Origin: an uncultured Pseudodesulfovibrio sp.
Lineage (GTDB): Bacteria; Desulfobacterota; Desulfovibrionia; Desulfovibrionales; Desulfovibrionaceae
Length of the DNA stretch: 64,000 bases
Assembly (NCBI RefSeq): GCF_963664965.1
Contig: NZ_OY761823.1
Location: 568,001-632,000, forward strand
Direction: 5' to 3'
A program made the translations under genes and the position numbers. The notes below the pieces were generated by a model. That model searched no databases and was not told the origin of the DNA. It saw only the letters and a program-made list of their open reading frames with translations. Positions 25,273-34,205 of this stretch are shown piece by piece; position 1 is the stretch's first letter; each line of letters starts with the position of its first letter.

Positions 25273-26394
25273 TTAAGCTACTTGGACAGCATTGATATCG
25301 TTGTTTTCTATAGTTATCAAGATTTCTTGAGCAATGGCTCTTGCAAGCATTGGGGGAACGGCATTGCCCACTTGAACGTATTGTTCAGTTTTTGGACCAG
25401 CAAAATGATAATGGTCAGGAAATGATTGCAGCCTTGCTGCTTCTCTAACGGTAAGGGCTCTATTTTGTTCAGGGTGGATGAAAGCTCCCCAATGAACATC
25501 GCACTTCGTAAGAATAGTAGAAGCCAACCCATTCATCGAAAGTCTGCCATAACGCTTCGTATGGTCTGATCGTTTAGCTCGCTTCATTCCTGCAGGTAAA
25601 AGGTCAAAAGGAATATCGCGCCAACTGCCTCCTTGTGGAATGTGAGCCATGCGATCCAAATTGATTTGTCCCAGACGTGGAGCGGAATGGTTGTGCACCA
25701 ACTGTCCACCTCCTCTTAATTCTTGCTGGTATAAGGAGCGAGGAGGAGTTGGATATTCGGTAAGTCCAAGGTCTTCACCATTATTGAGTGGAGGCAAATC
25801 ATTAATAGCCTCACCTATTGTGACATAAGGGTGCAACCCATTTCCGTGTGTTGGGCTCGGCCAAGGGATAGGCAGCCCCTGATTGTTTCCTATGAAAAAA
25901 ACTCGCCGTCGTTCTTGAGGGACTCCAAACTGCTCCGCAAAGAGGGTCCTATTTTCGACATGATAACCTAAGGCGTTAAGTCCTTGAACAATTTCTTGAA
26001 CTACTTGCCCTCCCCCTGTGGATATTATTCCGGTAACATTTTCCATCACCACCCATTGAGGGGCTAGGCCTTCGACAATCCTGAGATATTCACGGAATAA
26101 GCCGCTTCTGGGGTCGTGCATGCCTCGATTGTGGTTATATACACTGAAGCCCTGGCAAGGAGGGCCTCCCACAAGGCAATTTAATTCTCCCCTCTGCAGT
26201 CCTGTTGCGTCGAGAAAATCTTGCGCGGTATATTCCGTGACACTGTTTTGGAAAAAAACAGCTTGGGGGTGAGTGGCTTGAAATGTTTCTGAAGCGTATG
26301 GGTCAACATCGTTTGCTGCCAAAATATCAAAACCCACTTGCTGAAAGCCTTCAGAAAGCCCGCCCGCCCCACAGAAAAGGTCAATAACACTCAT
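25273..26394 (-). CDS. DNA (cytosine-5) methyltransferase of the NotI-like system
   Basis: The 373-residue enzyme carries all key C5-MTase motifs in order: I DLFCGAGGLSEGF, IV GGPPCQGFS (catalytic Cys80), VI MENV, VIII QERRRVFFIG, IX ARLQSFPD, and X VQVGNAVPP. It protects host DNA from the neighbouring endonuclease by cytosine methylation. The start overlaps the stop of the 69-residue ribbon-helix-helix gene by four bases (ATGA type), so the two are coupled. It is AT-rich like the rest of this module, pointing to separate acquisition from the CBASS operon. Confidence 0.95.
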   Translation of the reverse strand: MSVIDLFCGAGGLSEGFQQVGFDILAANDVDPYASETFQATHPQAVFFQNSVTEYTAQDFLDATGLQRGELNCLVGGPPCQGFSVYNHNRGMHDPRSGLFREYLRIVEGLAPQWVVMENVTGIISTGGGQVVQEIVQGLNALGYHVENRTLFAEQFGVPQERRRVFFIGNNQGLPIPWPSPTHGNGLHPYVTIGEAINDLPPLNNGEDLGLTEYPTPPRSLYQQELRGGGQLVHNHSAPRLGQINLDRMAHIPQGGSWRDIPFDLLPAGMKRAKRSDHTKRYGRLSMNGLASTILTKCDVHWGAFIHPEQNRALTVREAARLQSFPDHYHFAGPKTEQYVQVGNAVPPMLARAIAQEILITIENNDINAVQVA

Positions 26395-26600
26395 AACTGC
26401 CGTCCCCCTTCACAAAAGGCGAGAAGAGATTCGGGGTGCTCCTTTTGTTTGTGGACAAAGTCAGAGATTGCATGGCGAGCAAGCCAAGCTAAAGATATGT
26501 CGTATTTTTCAGACAAAAGCTGCAACTCGTCACGGAGATCTGTGGGCAAGCTGACTGTCAGCCGTGTTTTTTTTGCGTCCTTTCTTTGTGAGTTCTGCAT
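26391..26600 (-). CDS. Ribbon-helix-helix regulator, likely controller of the restriction-modification operon
   Basis: This 69-residue protein has a CopG/Arc-type ribbon-helix-helix: the beta strand TRLTVSLPTDLRDELQLLSEKY and a second helix WLARHAISDFV. It is the first gene of the operon and overlaps the methyltransferase by 4 bp. Small proteins of this position often delay or dose restriction gene expression. Direct repeats ATGCTAGT flank its own -35 box, as expected for autoregulation. No known controller-protein (helix-turn-helix) family is present; it belongs to the RHH type instead. Confidence 0.75.
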   Translation of the reverse strand: MQNSQRKDAKKTRLTVSLPTDLRDELQLLSEKYDISLAWLARHAISDFVHKQKEHPESLLAFCEGGRQL

Positions 26601-26614
26601 GTCCCTTTAGTATC

Positions 26615-26675
26615 ACTAGCATCAAAATGAGTCAACTAGCATAAAGAGTATTCAGAATGATGATATTTGCATCAT
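26615..26675 (-). promoter_or_regulatory. Promoter and candidate operators of the restriction-modification operon
   Basis: On the minus strand the octamer ATGCTAGT occurs twice, 20 bp apart (26642-26635 and 26622-26615), around a TTGACT -35 box. A weaker -10 (TACTAA) ends just before the start codon region. Spacing of about two helical turns suits ribbon-helix-helix dimers. Slightly upstream lies a palindrome ATGATG-atatttg-CATCAT (26657-26675). Which of these the regulator binds is unknown. The remaining DNA to 26886 should also hold the promoter of the divergent DUF2779 gene; nothing else was seen there. Confidence 0.5.
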
Positions 26676-26886
26676 AGTGCTGCTAAATAAAGTAGCGTAC
26701 GAGTTTCTTTGTGGAACAATATTGTTAAAGCCTAACAGGCTAATAGACTGCGGTTATTGTCGAAAAGCTCCTCAAACAATTCTCCTTTCTGTTGGATGTG
26801 GAGGTAAAAATGATTTATACAACCAGCAATCGTTGTAGATATGTGTTCACGCGTTATTGATAGCCTGACCCTCAAAGGAGGAGATT

Positions 26887-28842
26887 ATGTGTCCAAGGTA
26901 TCTCACTAAATCCAGATACAAGTTAGCTAGGGAATGCCCTACCAAGCTTTATTACACCGGCAAAGCTAATGAATACGCAAATCAGAAACTTGAAGACTCC
27001 TTCCTTCAAGCTCTGGCCGAAGGCGGCTATCAGGTTGGAGAGCTGGCTAAATATTACTTCCCTAGTGGAACCGACATCGAGACTCTTGATTACGGCCAAG
27101 CTGTCAGTGAAACGAACGAACTCCTCAAACAAGAAAATGTCATCATCTACGAAGCGGCCATTACCCATGGCGACTATTTCATCAGGGCCGACGTGCTGGT
27201 TAAGACAGGTAATTCATTTGATCTCATCGAGGTAAAGGCAAAGTCCTTTGCGCCAGGTAAAGACAAGTTTCAGAACAACAATGGTTCGCTGGCTGCTAAG
27301 TGGAAGCCCTATCTCGAAGACGTTGCCTTTCAAAAATACGTCATGCTTCAAGCTTTCCCAAACCATACCGTCAAAGCACACCTGATGTTGGTGGACAAGT
27401 CAGCCCCATGCCCCACGGACGGACTAAACCAAAAGTTCATGATCACTAGGGACGAGAACAACCGCCAGGGCATCTCTGTGTCCACCTCACTTACTGACGC
27501 CGACCTTGACCCCAGAATCATGATCCAAGTCGATGTAGACGAGATATGCGATAGCGTCATCAAAGGCGAAGGGTACGAAGCCGAAGTGGTTGATTATGCC
27601 ACCAACTACTCGAACGATACCAAGATATCTTCTCCGATTTCCTCAGCATGTGGAGGCTGCGAGTTTTATACAACCGATTTGGGCGCAGAGCAGGGTTTGA
27701 AGAGCGGCCACCATGAATGTTTTGCCGAACAGCTTGGATGGAGCGAAGAGGAGTTGGGTCAACCAACCATCTTTGACATCTGGAACTTGCACTACATGAA
27801 AAAGAATAAGCTTATAAACCAACGTCGGATTGCCCTGTCTGAAGTGACGGTAGATGACATCGGGGTCAAACATGATGACAATCCAGGACTTACCGCATCT
27901 GAAAGGCAGTGGATGCAAGTTGAGATGGCCCAACAAGGCGATCCTGGTCCTTGGATAGACAAGGTTGGGTTGTTAGCAGAAGTCCAAACATGGAAACACC
28001 CTCTTCATTTCATTGATTTTGAGACAACAACGGTTGCTATCCCCTTTCACAAGGACATGACCCCGTATGAAATGATCGCATTCCAATTTTCCCACCACAT
28101 CATTCATCAAGACGGAACTATCGAGCACAAAGGGGAATACATAAACACCCAACAGGGGGAATTCCCCAATTACGATTTCCTGCGTACATTAAAAGACGAA
28201 TTGGACAAGGACGGGGGAACTATCTTCAGATATGCAGCTCATGAAAACTCAGTTCTTAATGCAATTTACCGCCAGCTTCAAAATGATCCTGCGGACATCC
28301 CAGATCGGGAGAATTTGTGTGACTTCATTAAATCAATCACCACCTCTGTCGGGGGCAGTCCTGAGAGCTGGACTGGTGAACGAAGCATGGTAGACATGTT
28401 GGAGTTGGTAAAGCGCTTCTACTATGAGCCGAGCACAAATGGCTCCAATTCGATCAAATACGTCTTACCGTCCATTCTCAGTGTCTCCAAGGTGCTCCAG
28501 GACAAATACTCTCAGCCCATATATGGAGCTGAAGGCGGCATCGCAAGTATGAACTTCGAAGATTGGACATGGGTGCAAATCGAAGACGGCAAAGTATCCG
28601 ATCCATATAAGAGTCTTCCAAAGATGTTCGAGGATATGACCGACAAGGATTCTACTATCTTGAATAGTGATGAGATCCGAGAAGGTGGGGCTGCAATGAC
28701 GGCCTATGCCAGGATGCAGTTTGAAGAGATGAGCGATGAGGAGAGAGAAGAAATCCGCAAAGCTCTTTTGAAATATTGCGAACTGGACACCTTTGCCATG
28801 GTGATGATCTATGAGGGTTGGATGGACATACTTAATAATTAG
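26887..28842 (+). CDS. DUF2779 protein: Cas4/RecB-like nuclease fused to DEDD exonuclease domain
   Basis: The 651-residue protein has a RecB-family nuclease N-terminus. CPTK near residue 17 is a possible Fe-S cysteine. The active site is ADVLVKTGNSFDLIEVKAKS, with Asp102, Glu115 and Lys117, and Cys cluster CGGC with C later (about residues 255-280) resembles Cas4/AddB-type iron-sulfur ligands. The C-terminal half is DUF2779 with HFIDFETTT, a 3'-5' DEDD exonuclease motif, and a late CELDTFAMVMIYEG block. It likely degrades or processes DNA, perhaps from phage. It faces away from the restriction operon and ends 38 bp before the tni operon's stop. It is a solo defence or nuclease cargo gene; the function is unproven. 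Confidence 0.75.
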   Translation: MCPRYLTKSRYKLARECPTKLYYTGKANEYANQKLEDSFLQALAEGGYQVGELAKYYFPSGTDIETLDYGQAVSETNELLKQENVIIYEAAITHGDYFIRADVLVKTGNSFDLIEVKAKSFAPGKDKFQNNNGSLAAKWKPYLEDVAFQKYVMLQAFPNHTVKAHLMLVDKSAPCPTDGLNQKFMITRDENNRQGISVSTSLTDADLDPRIMIQVDVDEICDSVIKGEGYEAEVVDYATNYSNDTKISSPISSACGGCEFYTTDLGAEQGLKSGHHECFAEQLGWSEEELGQPTIFDIWNLHYMKKNKLINQRRIALSEVTVDDIGVKHDDNPGLTASERQWMQVEMAQQGDPGPWIDKVGLLAEVQTWKHPLHFIDFETTTVAIPFHKDMTPYEMIAFQFSHHIIHQDGTIEHKGEYINTQQGEFPNYDFLRTLKDELDKDGGTIFRYAAHENSVLNAIYRQLQNDPADIPDRENLCDFIKSITTSVGGSPESWTGERSMVDMLELVKRFYYEPSTNGSNSIKYVLPSILSVSKVLQDKYSQPIYGAEGGIASMNFEDWTWVQIEDGKVSDPYKSLPKMFEDMTDKDSTILNSDEIREGGAAMTAYARMQFEEMSDEEREEIRKALLKYCELDTFAMVMIYEGWMDILNN

Positions 28843-28880
28843 ACCACATACGATTTGCCTTGAAGCAGTTATACTGTCTT

Positions 28881-30293
28881 TTATAGCAAAAATTGTAGTT
28901 CCTCAGGAAGCCAATAGTTATGACCTTTATGGTGGACGATCGTTTCACCTGAAGGCATTCGTTCTATGTCCTGCAACAATTTTTCCCCCAACGTGAGAGG
29001 TAGTCCGTGAAAGTAGTTTAAAGCAACACCTAAGAGACGTTTTCTGTACTTTAAGCTCTCATTTGGATTGATCAATAGCTGGACGAGCTCCTTTCGTGAT
29101 TTTTGCTTCTTGTTTAGCGCAGCCCGCGCAGTCTTTGGAGGAAGGGCTAGGTTGGCTTGAAAATTGTCATTAAGAAAACGGATAAAGCCTGAGATGGAGT
29201 TTCGTTGCCCAGGAACGTTTTTAAGGTAACAATTTAGGTCTTTTTGAACAGGCATGATCTCTTGACTATCTCGTGCAGTTAAAATCAATTTTGCAGCAGG
29301 GCAAAGGGCTAGACGGAGTGAACGAAGTGAAATTTTATTGCACAGGTAGCGTGCTTTTAAAAAGTCATAATATTCAATTAGATATTTTGCACTGTCGTTT
29401 TTGACTGAGTCAAGGATGTTTTGAATCCTTCGTTTTTCTGTTGTTGTAGATTTTAACGAAAGGTCAATTTGAATTAGTTCATTTTCCTCCAGCCATTTCA
29501 TTGGTAAAAGCTGCCGGCGAAGTCCTTGTGCTCCGAACGCACTAAGGAGGGCCTGGTAGTTCGGTACCTTCCCCCATTTTAATTCAATGTCTTTGAAGAA
29601 TGGCAGATAGCGGTGAATTGTTAAACTTGCTTTGTGGAATCCTGTATGGCTTCCAAGCCATTTCCCAAAGGCCTTGAAGTGACTAGCCATTATTGGAGAA
29701 CTAAAGGCGGCACAATCCAATCTCGTGCGTTTTTCAAGGAGTTTCTGCCAATAACAGGTTTCGCAAATGTTTTTCCTGCCTGCAGGCATTGGCAGGCCGC
29801 AAACAGGACAAAGGATATCTCCATGATCGAGGCACGCCTTACATAGCGTTTTTCCTGATGGGGATTCGTAAAGGCGTCGGTGCCTTTTACATGAACTACA
29901 AACGCCTCGATCTAAACCAGCGCACTTGGAGCATACTTGCTCAGTTATTCCAAGCCTGAAAGCCCGTGACAGCCTCCTTGAGGACTTACCACATCTGGGA
30001 CAGATTCGCGGCTTGCGGAAATAAACAGAACACGCGCTGCAAACTGGACCATATCGAGTGATCTTTCCTGTCTTGTATTCCTCTTTGCCACACCTTATGC
30101 AGGGCTTAGAGCTTTCACACTTGCGGCACAGTGCAGATGGCTCATCAAGGGGCAATCGAGCAAGTTTATGGCATCTAGGACACGCTCGTTTTATGAAATA
30201 CCGATCATAACATTTTGAGCAATATCCTTCATCTTTGTAACGCCTTTTAAGGGCAGAAACAGAGTTGCCGCATATGTCACAAATGGGCATCAC
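28881..30293 (-). CDS. TniE-like zinc-ribbon protein of the transposition operon
   Basis: The 470-residue protein carries about a dozen CxxC pairs in its first 175 residues (CDICG, CPRC, CIRC, CPVC and others), forming roughly six tandem zinc ribbons. The C-terminal part (about residues 195-460) is helical and includes FKAFGKWLGSHTGFHKASLTIHRYL, like the SAM-like core-binding domain of tyrosine recombinases, but no catalytic Arg/His/Tyr set. It occupies the tniE place after tniQ and overlaps it by 4 bp. A role in DNA recognition at the target or ends is inferred. It is AT-rich like its operon. Confidence 0.65.
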   Translation of the reverse strand: MMPICDICGNSVSALKRRYKDEGYCSKCYDRYFIKRACPRCHKLARLPLDEPSALCRKCESSKPCIRCGKEEYKTGKITRYGPVCSACSVYFRKPRICPRCGKSSRRLSRAFRLGITEQVCSKCAGLDRGVCSSCKRHRRLYESPSGKTLCKACLDHGDILCPVCGLPMPAGRKNICETCYWQKLLEKRTRLDCAAFSSPIMASHFKAFGKWLGSHTGFHKASLTIHRYLPFFKDIELKWGKVPNYQALLSAFGAQGLRRQLLPMKWLEENELIQIDLSLKSTTTEKRRIQNILDSVKNDSAKYLIEYYDFLKARYLCNKISLRSLRLALCPAAKLILTARDSQEIMPVQKDLNCYLKNVPGQRNSISGFIRFLNDNFQANLALPPKTARAALNKKQKSRKELVQLLINPNESLKYRKRLLGVALNYFHGLPLTLGEKLLQDIERMPSGETIVHHKGHNYWLPEELQFLL

Positions 30294-31423
30294 GGCTTTT
30301 GCTCCTTAACCAACCTCATGATATGTTCCATTTGTTTTTTTACAAGATGGCGTTGGGTCGGCTTTGGAGGGTTACTTTTTTTTGTGTTACTTCGTTTGCG
30401 ACTTTTAGGGTTGTCTGGAAGCGATTTGAAGATTGGTTGGAGAATCTTTGGCAATAGGACACCTTTGGAGCATAACGTTTGCCGTGTTGCTTGGGCTTCT
30501 TGTAAGAATTTCTGTAAAAGATGCGGCCCCTCTTCCATTAGCGCGGCGACAGCCTTTAACAATAATTGTCGATGGTGAATGCGTAAAATCTCGATTCTAT
30601 CTCTTGGAGGAGGTTGGCTTTTGAGCAGATCCGTTAGGCCAAAGAGAGTTGCCAGGTGCTTGTATGCACTGGTGGATGCAACAATGAGTTTTCTAGCTAG
30701 TAATGAAAAGAAGTGAGCTAATTCAAACCACTCCGGTACACCTAGATGATTGGCTCCATAGAATCCATGTCCACTTGCCACAACTTTGTCTGCGGCTATT
30801 TGGAAAGAAAGGAGATTTGGATGGGCAGTATGGCTTTCTGCTTCTCTAAGGTCTGTTCCACACTTTGGGCAGACGGTGATACACCGATCCTCAGCTTTTA
30901 ACTGATGGGGCTGAATCGGGTGGTGACAGGCAAAACACCTGTCTAACAAAGAGGAACCATGCTTTTGACAGGTGGTATGCCATCCCAGTCTCCATTGAAT
31001 ACGAAAATATGGTCTTCGATCTTCTTTGAGGCAATGTGGGCAGTATTGCTGACCGCTACGCCTACTGGATCCTCGTGAACCGATTGCGAGGATCCAAGGC
31101 CAAACAGAATTTGTAGGTAGGGGGGCGAAAACTGACGATGCGATTGGGCGTAGTGTCGCGAACTGGAGTGACTCTACATGGATTCCAGAAAGTACAGAAA
31201 GAGGTTTGAGCTTATTCAGGGCAACACTTCGGTCTATGTCGGTTGTCCATGGCCGCCATCTAGACCAAACGTTCCATGTTAGGGCCATGGGGTCACAGCC
31301 GTTTGAAAGGGCACTCCTGACAAGCCAAGATGAAATGATTTCATCTGGCTGCAAATTCGTCGAGACTACCCAGGTTGGTTTTACCCTGATAGCTCCCTTA
31401 TGCCACGAGTAGGTTGTACCCAT
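30290..31423 (-). CDS. tniQ: TniQ (TnsD-like) target-selection protein
   Basis: The 377-residue protein has the TniQ domain opening, LQPDEIISSWLVRSALSNG, then zinc-finger ligands Cys128/Cys131/Cys152/His155 (QQYCPHC, HTTCQKH). A second ribbon, Cys163/166 and 185/188 (RCFACHHP, CPKCG), follows. The C-terminal region is basic and variable. In this family TniQ reads a fixed genomic site and recruits TniB. Here the site is comM. The start overlaps the end of tniB by 43 bp, showing tight coupling. TniQ acts with TniB and TniE to choose the insertion point. Confidence 0.92.
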   Translation of the reverse strand: MGTTYSWHKGAIRVKPTWVVSTNLQPDEIISSWLVRSALSNGCDPMALTWNVWSRWRPWTTDIDRSVALNKLKPLSVLSGIHVESLQFATLRPIASSVFAPLPTNSVWPWILAIGSRGSSRRSGQQYCPHCLKEDRRPYFRIQWRLGWHTTCQKHGSSLLDRCFACHHPIQPHQLKAEDRCITVCPKCGTDLREAESHTAHPNLLSFQIAADKVVASGHGFYGANHLGVPEWFELAHFFSLLARKLIVASTSAYKHLATLFGLTDLLKSQPPPRDRIEILRIHHRQLLLKAVAALMEEGPHLLQKFLQEAQATRQTLCSKGVLLPKILQPIFKSLPDNPKSRKRSNTKKSNPPKPTQRHLVKKQMEHIMRLVKEQKP

Positions 31424-32286
31424 TTTTTGCCTTCAATAATTGATTTGTCGATTTGCTCTTTGCCACTTGTGATGGCTTCAGTTGCACATTCGATCAGAAG
31501 GCGATGCAAGTTCCCAAGATTTCCACCAGAGATTGAGTGGAGAAGAAGTGCGAGCTCTGGATTATGTAGGTTGGATGGATTCTGTAATGGTAGTATTTTT
31601 TCGAAATCAGCCAAAAGGGCTTGAAAGTCCTTATTGGTTTCCCATGTGGGGAGAGTAAGCACATCAAAACGACTAGCGTGTTGAGGGTCTGTGTGAAGAA
31701 CTGTGACAGCTTCTCTTGTGCCAACTCCTACAACAGGAATCGAGAGTTCATTGCATAAAAGCTTTATTGCGTTCATCACCTCTCTTTGCTTGATGGGTGT
31801 TCCTGTAAGCAGTGAATGGAATTCATCAATGATGAGTAGGCTGACGTGACACTCACGGAATAGGTGAATGACTTGATAGCGAAGCTTGGAAGCTGGATCC
31901 GTTGGGCGGTAGGGAGTGAAAAACCGTTCAAGTATTGAAATGTATAAACTTTTTTCGTCTGCAGAGGGTGGCGCTTCAGCAATAATAATGGGCTTAACTG
32001 GCTCATTGTCCTCATTGACATAACCTTGACCACAAAGATCCTTAAAGCGCCTTACGAGGGTCGTTTTTCCATTGTTGGGGTCGCCAACCAGTAGAAGGTT
32101 TGGCATCCTTGGCCGCTTAGGCTTGTGTAGAAGGCCTTGAAGAGTGTCGAGAATCCTTTTTGCTGCAGCGTAACCTATCCAACGGGGTTGATCCATGAAG
32201 GCTATTCGCTCTTCAGAGGGCAAACCAACAATGTGTCGGAAATCAGGATGAATATGCATCGCTAGCTGTTTTGAGCTGTTGGTCAT
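31381..32286 (-). CDS. tniB: TniB (TnsC-like) AAA+ regulator of transposition
   Basis: This 301-residue AAA+ ATPase has Walker A GDPNNGKTT (about 68-76) and Walker B SLLIIDEFHSLL (Asp154-Glu155), plus a sensor-type motif later (PVVGVGTREA). TnsC/TniB polymers on DNA bridge the target-selector TniQ and the transposase, and mediate target immunity. Its length matches the AbaR TniB type (about 300). It begins at the last base of tniA. All expected motifs are present. Confidence 0.93.
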   Translation of the reverse strand: MTNSSKQLAMHIHPDFRHIVGLPSEERIAFMDQPRWIGYAAAKRILDTLQGLLHKPKRPRMPNLLLVGDPNNGKTTLVRRFKDLCGQGYVNEDNEPVKPIIIAEAPPSADEKSLYISILERFFTPYRPTDPASKLRYQVIHLFRECHVSLLIIDEFHSLLTGTPIKQREVMNAIKLLCNELSIPVVGVGTREAVTVLHTDPQHASRFDVLTLPTWETNKDFQALLADFEKILPLQNPSNLHNPELALLLHSISGGNLGNLHRLLIECATEAITSGKEQIDKSIIEGKKWVQPTRGIRELSG

Positions 32287-34205
32287 TAGGAAATATCTCC
32301 AAATCCGCCGACGTCACCATCAACGAAGCCGTCATTATTTTGGGGTTTTCTTGCCTTCTGAGCCGTTTTTTTAAACGGTGTAGCTGGAGAGATGTTCTTC
32401 TCGTGTTCTTTCCGACGTTGTGCTTGGCGACGTGCTTTTTTTGTTTTTTCTTTTGAAGCCTCAATCATTTCACGAAGTTCAACTATGGCATCCAATATAC
32501 GATGTTCGTTGACGCTTTTTTCTCCTTCGGCTTTCAACTTTTTCCGTGCTTGCTGATACTCCCAAACGCTCATTGAGGGCAAAGAGAGGTTGGCGAAAGG
32601 AATCTTGAAATATTGTTTTAACTCTGGATCAAAGAACCAAACACTACTGATATCTCTTGGATCACGCCGAAAGACGAATTTGCGCTTTTCTTTCGCGTTA
32701 TGTTCTTTGTAATTGATCCAGTTTCTCAAAGCTTCAGAGTAGTATTTGAGACCGTCAATGTTGACCCCAAATGTTTGAATGGTTCTTTTGAAAGAAGGAA
32801 GAAAATCAAGCAGGATATCCAGCCTGTCTGAAGGCCGTGGCCTCATGCCAATCCCTGCTTCCTCTGTATTTCCGAAAATTCCGATTTCCCATTTACGGCT
32901 TGGTGTCATGCCAATGGTGTGGTGAAGTTCGTGGTGGTAGTATTTACAAATCAATGCAACCAGCCACTTTTCAAATTCTGATTTGGTGAGGGCTGCGTGT
33001 TTTTCAGAGTTATATTCGGCCTTTTGGTGGACCGAAGAGAACGTTGTCCCAGGGAGCTCATGAATCTGTTCCATAAAAGTTCCAAGCAGTCGCTCAATGT
33101 GTGCACCATATCTCGGCACTTTTACGGGGCGGTATTCGAGATGGATTTTGCGTAGTTCACAAGATTTTTTAAAATTATCCGACTTAAAGTCTGGACCATT
33201 ATCTACATGGATCGTCGTTGGTTTTCCCCAAACAGGCCAATCAGCGTCTACTGCATGCAGAGTCAGCCATTCTTCTTTGGGAAGCATAGAATGAGCTACA
33301 CACATTGCAACAGAAGTACCGGAGGGGCTATCAAAAGAAAGGTAGTACCCTGTCACCATCCTTGAGTAGACATCAATGGCAAGGGTAATCCATGGTCGTC
33401 CTATAGGGCGCCTAAACTCATCATCAACGAGAATAAGGTCAACAGGCGTATGGTCAATTTGAACTACGGCTAAAGGGTGATCTGCATGAGGAAAATTACC
33501 TGGCGTTGGTTGAAACCTGGCTTTGGCCTTCTCTCTATAGCCACGTCCTCGAAGGCGCTCTTTTTCTGAAATCTTTGCAATCCTTGACCTGATGGTGGAC
33601 GGACTAGGGGGGGCTATCCCCAATTCTCGGCACCTCAAACGAATTTCAACAATAGTTTTTTGCGGGGTTGGCCGTTGGGGCGTGAGATAGTAATCTCTGA
33701 TGGCTTTGACGATCACCTCTTCTGCTGCATGGGAAATTCGCCCTTTACCTTGTTTCCAACCTCTGCGCTGAGGGATTAGTGCTGATATAACGCCAAAGCT
33801 TTGAAAATCGCGCAGCCAACGGTATAAGGTAGAGGGATGTACGCCAACTTCATTCGCCCTATTATTAACCCTCTTCCGCCCAGGAGAATCAAATTTAACT
33901 AAGGGTTCAATTGCTTCGTATCTTTCTTCTGCTATTTTCCAGTCATCAGTTGTGATTTCATCAAGATCTAGATCAACAGAGGTTTGTTCTTTTTCGCCTT
34001 CAAGGGCTCGTAGTTCTCCAATTCTTAGCGGAACGCTTCGCCCGCTGTGCACTTCAACACCAATTACTGATTCGAAATCAAGTATCTCGGAGAGGCGATA
34101 AACCTGCTCCCCACAAACTACGAGGTTGCCCACCCTGATATCGACAGGCGTTCGTTGGGGTTCAAAGCTCTCTTTAACCTGATATCCATCTATATGTTTA
34201 GTCAT
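32286..34205 (-). CDS. tniA: TniA (TnsB-like) DDE transposase
   Basis: The 639-residue DDE-type (Mu/retroviral-integrase superfamily) transposase has Asp251 (QIDHTP), Asp335 (IHVDNGPDF) and Glu371 (GAHIERLLGTF), with an N-terminal HTH region and a C-terminal mu-like extension. It cleaves and joins the 3' ends and binds the end repeats. It overlaps tniB (1 bp) and the TnsA-like gene (8 bp). Together with TnsA it would give cut-and-paste transposition. The catalytic triad is intact. Confidence 0.95.
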   Translation of the reverse strand: MTKHIDGYQVKESFEPQRTPVDIRVGNLVVCGEQVYRLSEILDFESVIGVEVHSGRSVPLRIGELRALEGEKEQTSVDLDLDEITTDDWKIAEERYEAIEPLVKFDSPGRKRVNNRANEVGVHPSTLYRWLRDFQSFGVISALIPQRRGWKQGKGRISHAAEEVIVKAIRDYYLTPQRPTPQKTIVEIRLRCRELGIAPPSPSTIRSRIAKISEKERLRGRGYREKAKARFQPTPGNFPHADHPLAVVQIDHTPVDLILVDDEFRRPIGRPWITLAIDVYSRMVTGYYLSFDSPSGTSVAMCVAHSMLPKEEWLTLHAVDADWPVWGKPTTIHVDNGPDFKSDNFKKSCELRKIHLEYRPVKVPRYGAHIERLLGTFMEQIHELPGTTFSSVHQKAEYNSEKHAALTKSEFEKWLVALICKYYHHELHHTIGMTPSRKWEIGIFGNTEEAGIGMRPRPSDRLDILLDFLPSFKRTIQTFGVNIDGLKYYSEALRNWINYKEHNAKEKRKFVFRRDPRDISSVWFFDPELKQYFKIPFANLSLPSMSVWEYQQARKKLKAEGEKSVNEHRILDAIVELREMIEASKEKTKKARRQAQRRKEHEKNISPATPFKKTAQKARKPQNNDGFVDGDVGGFGDIS

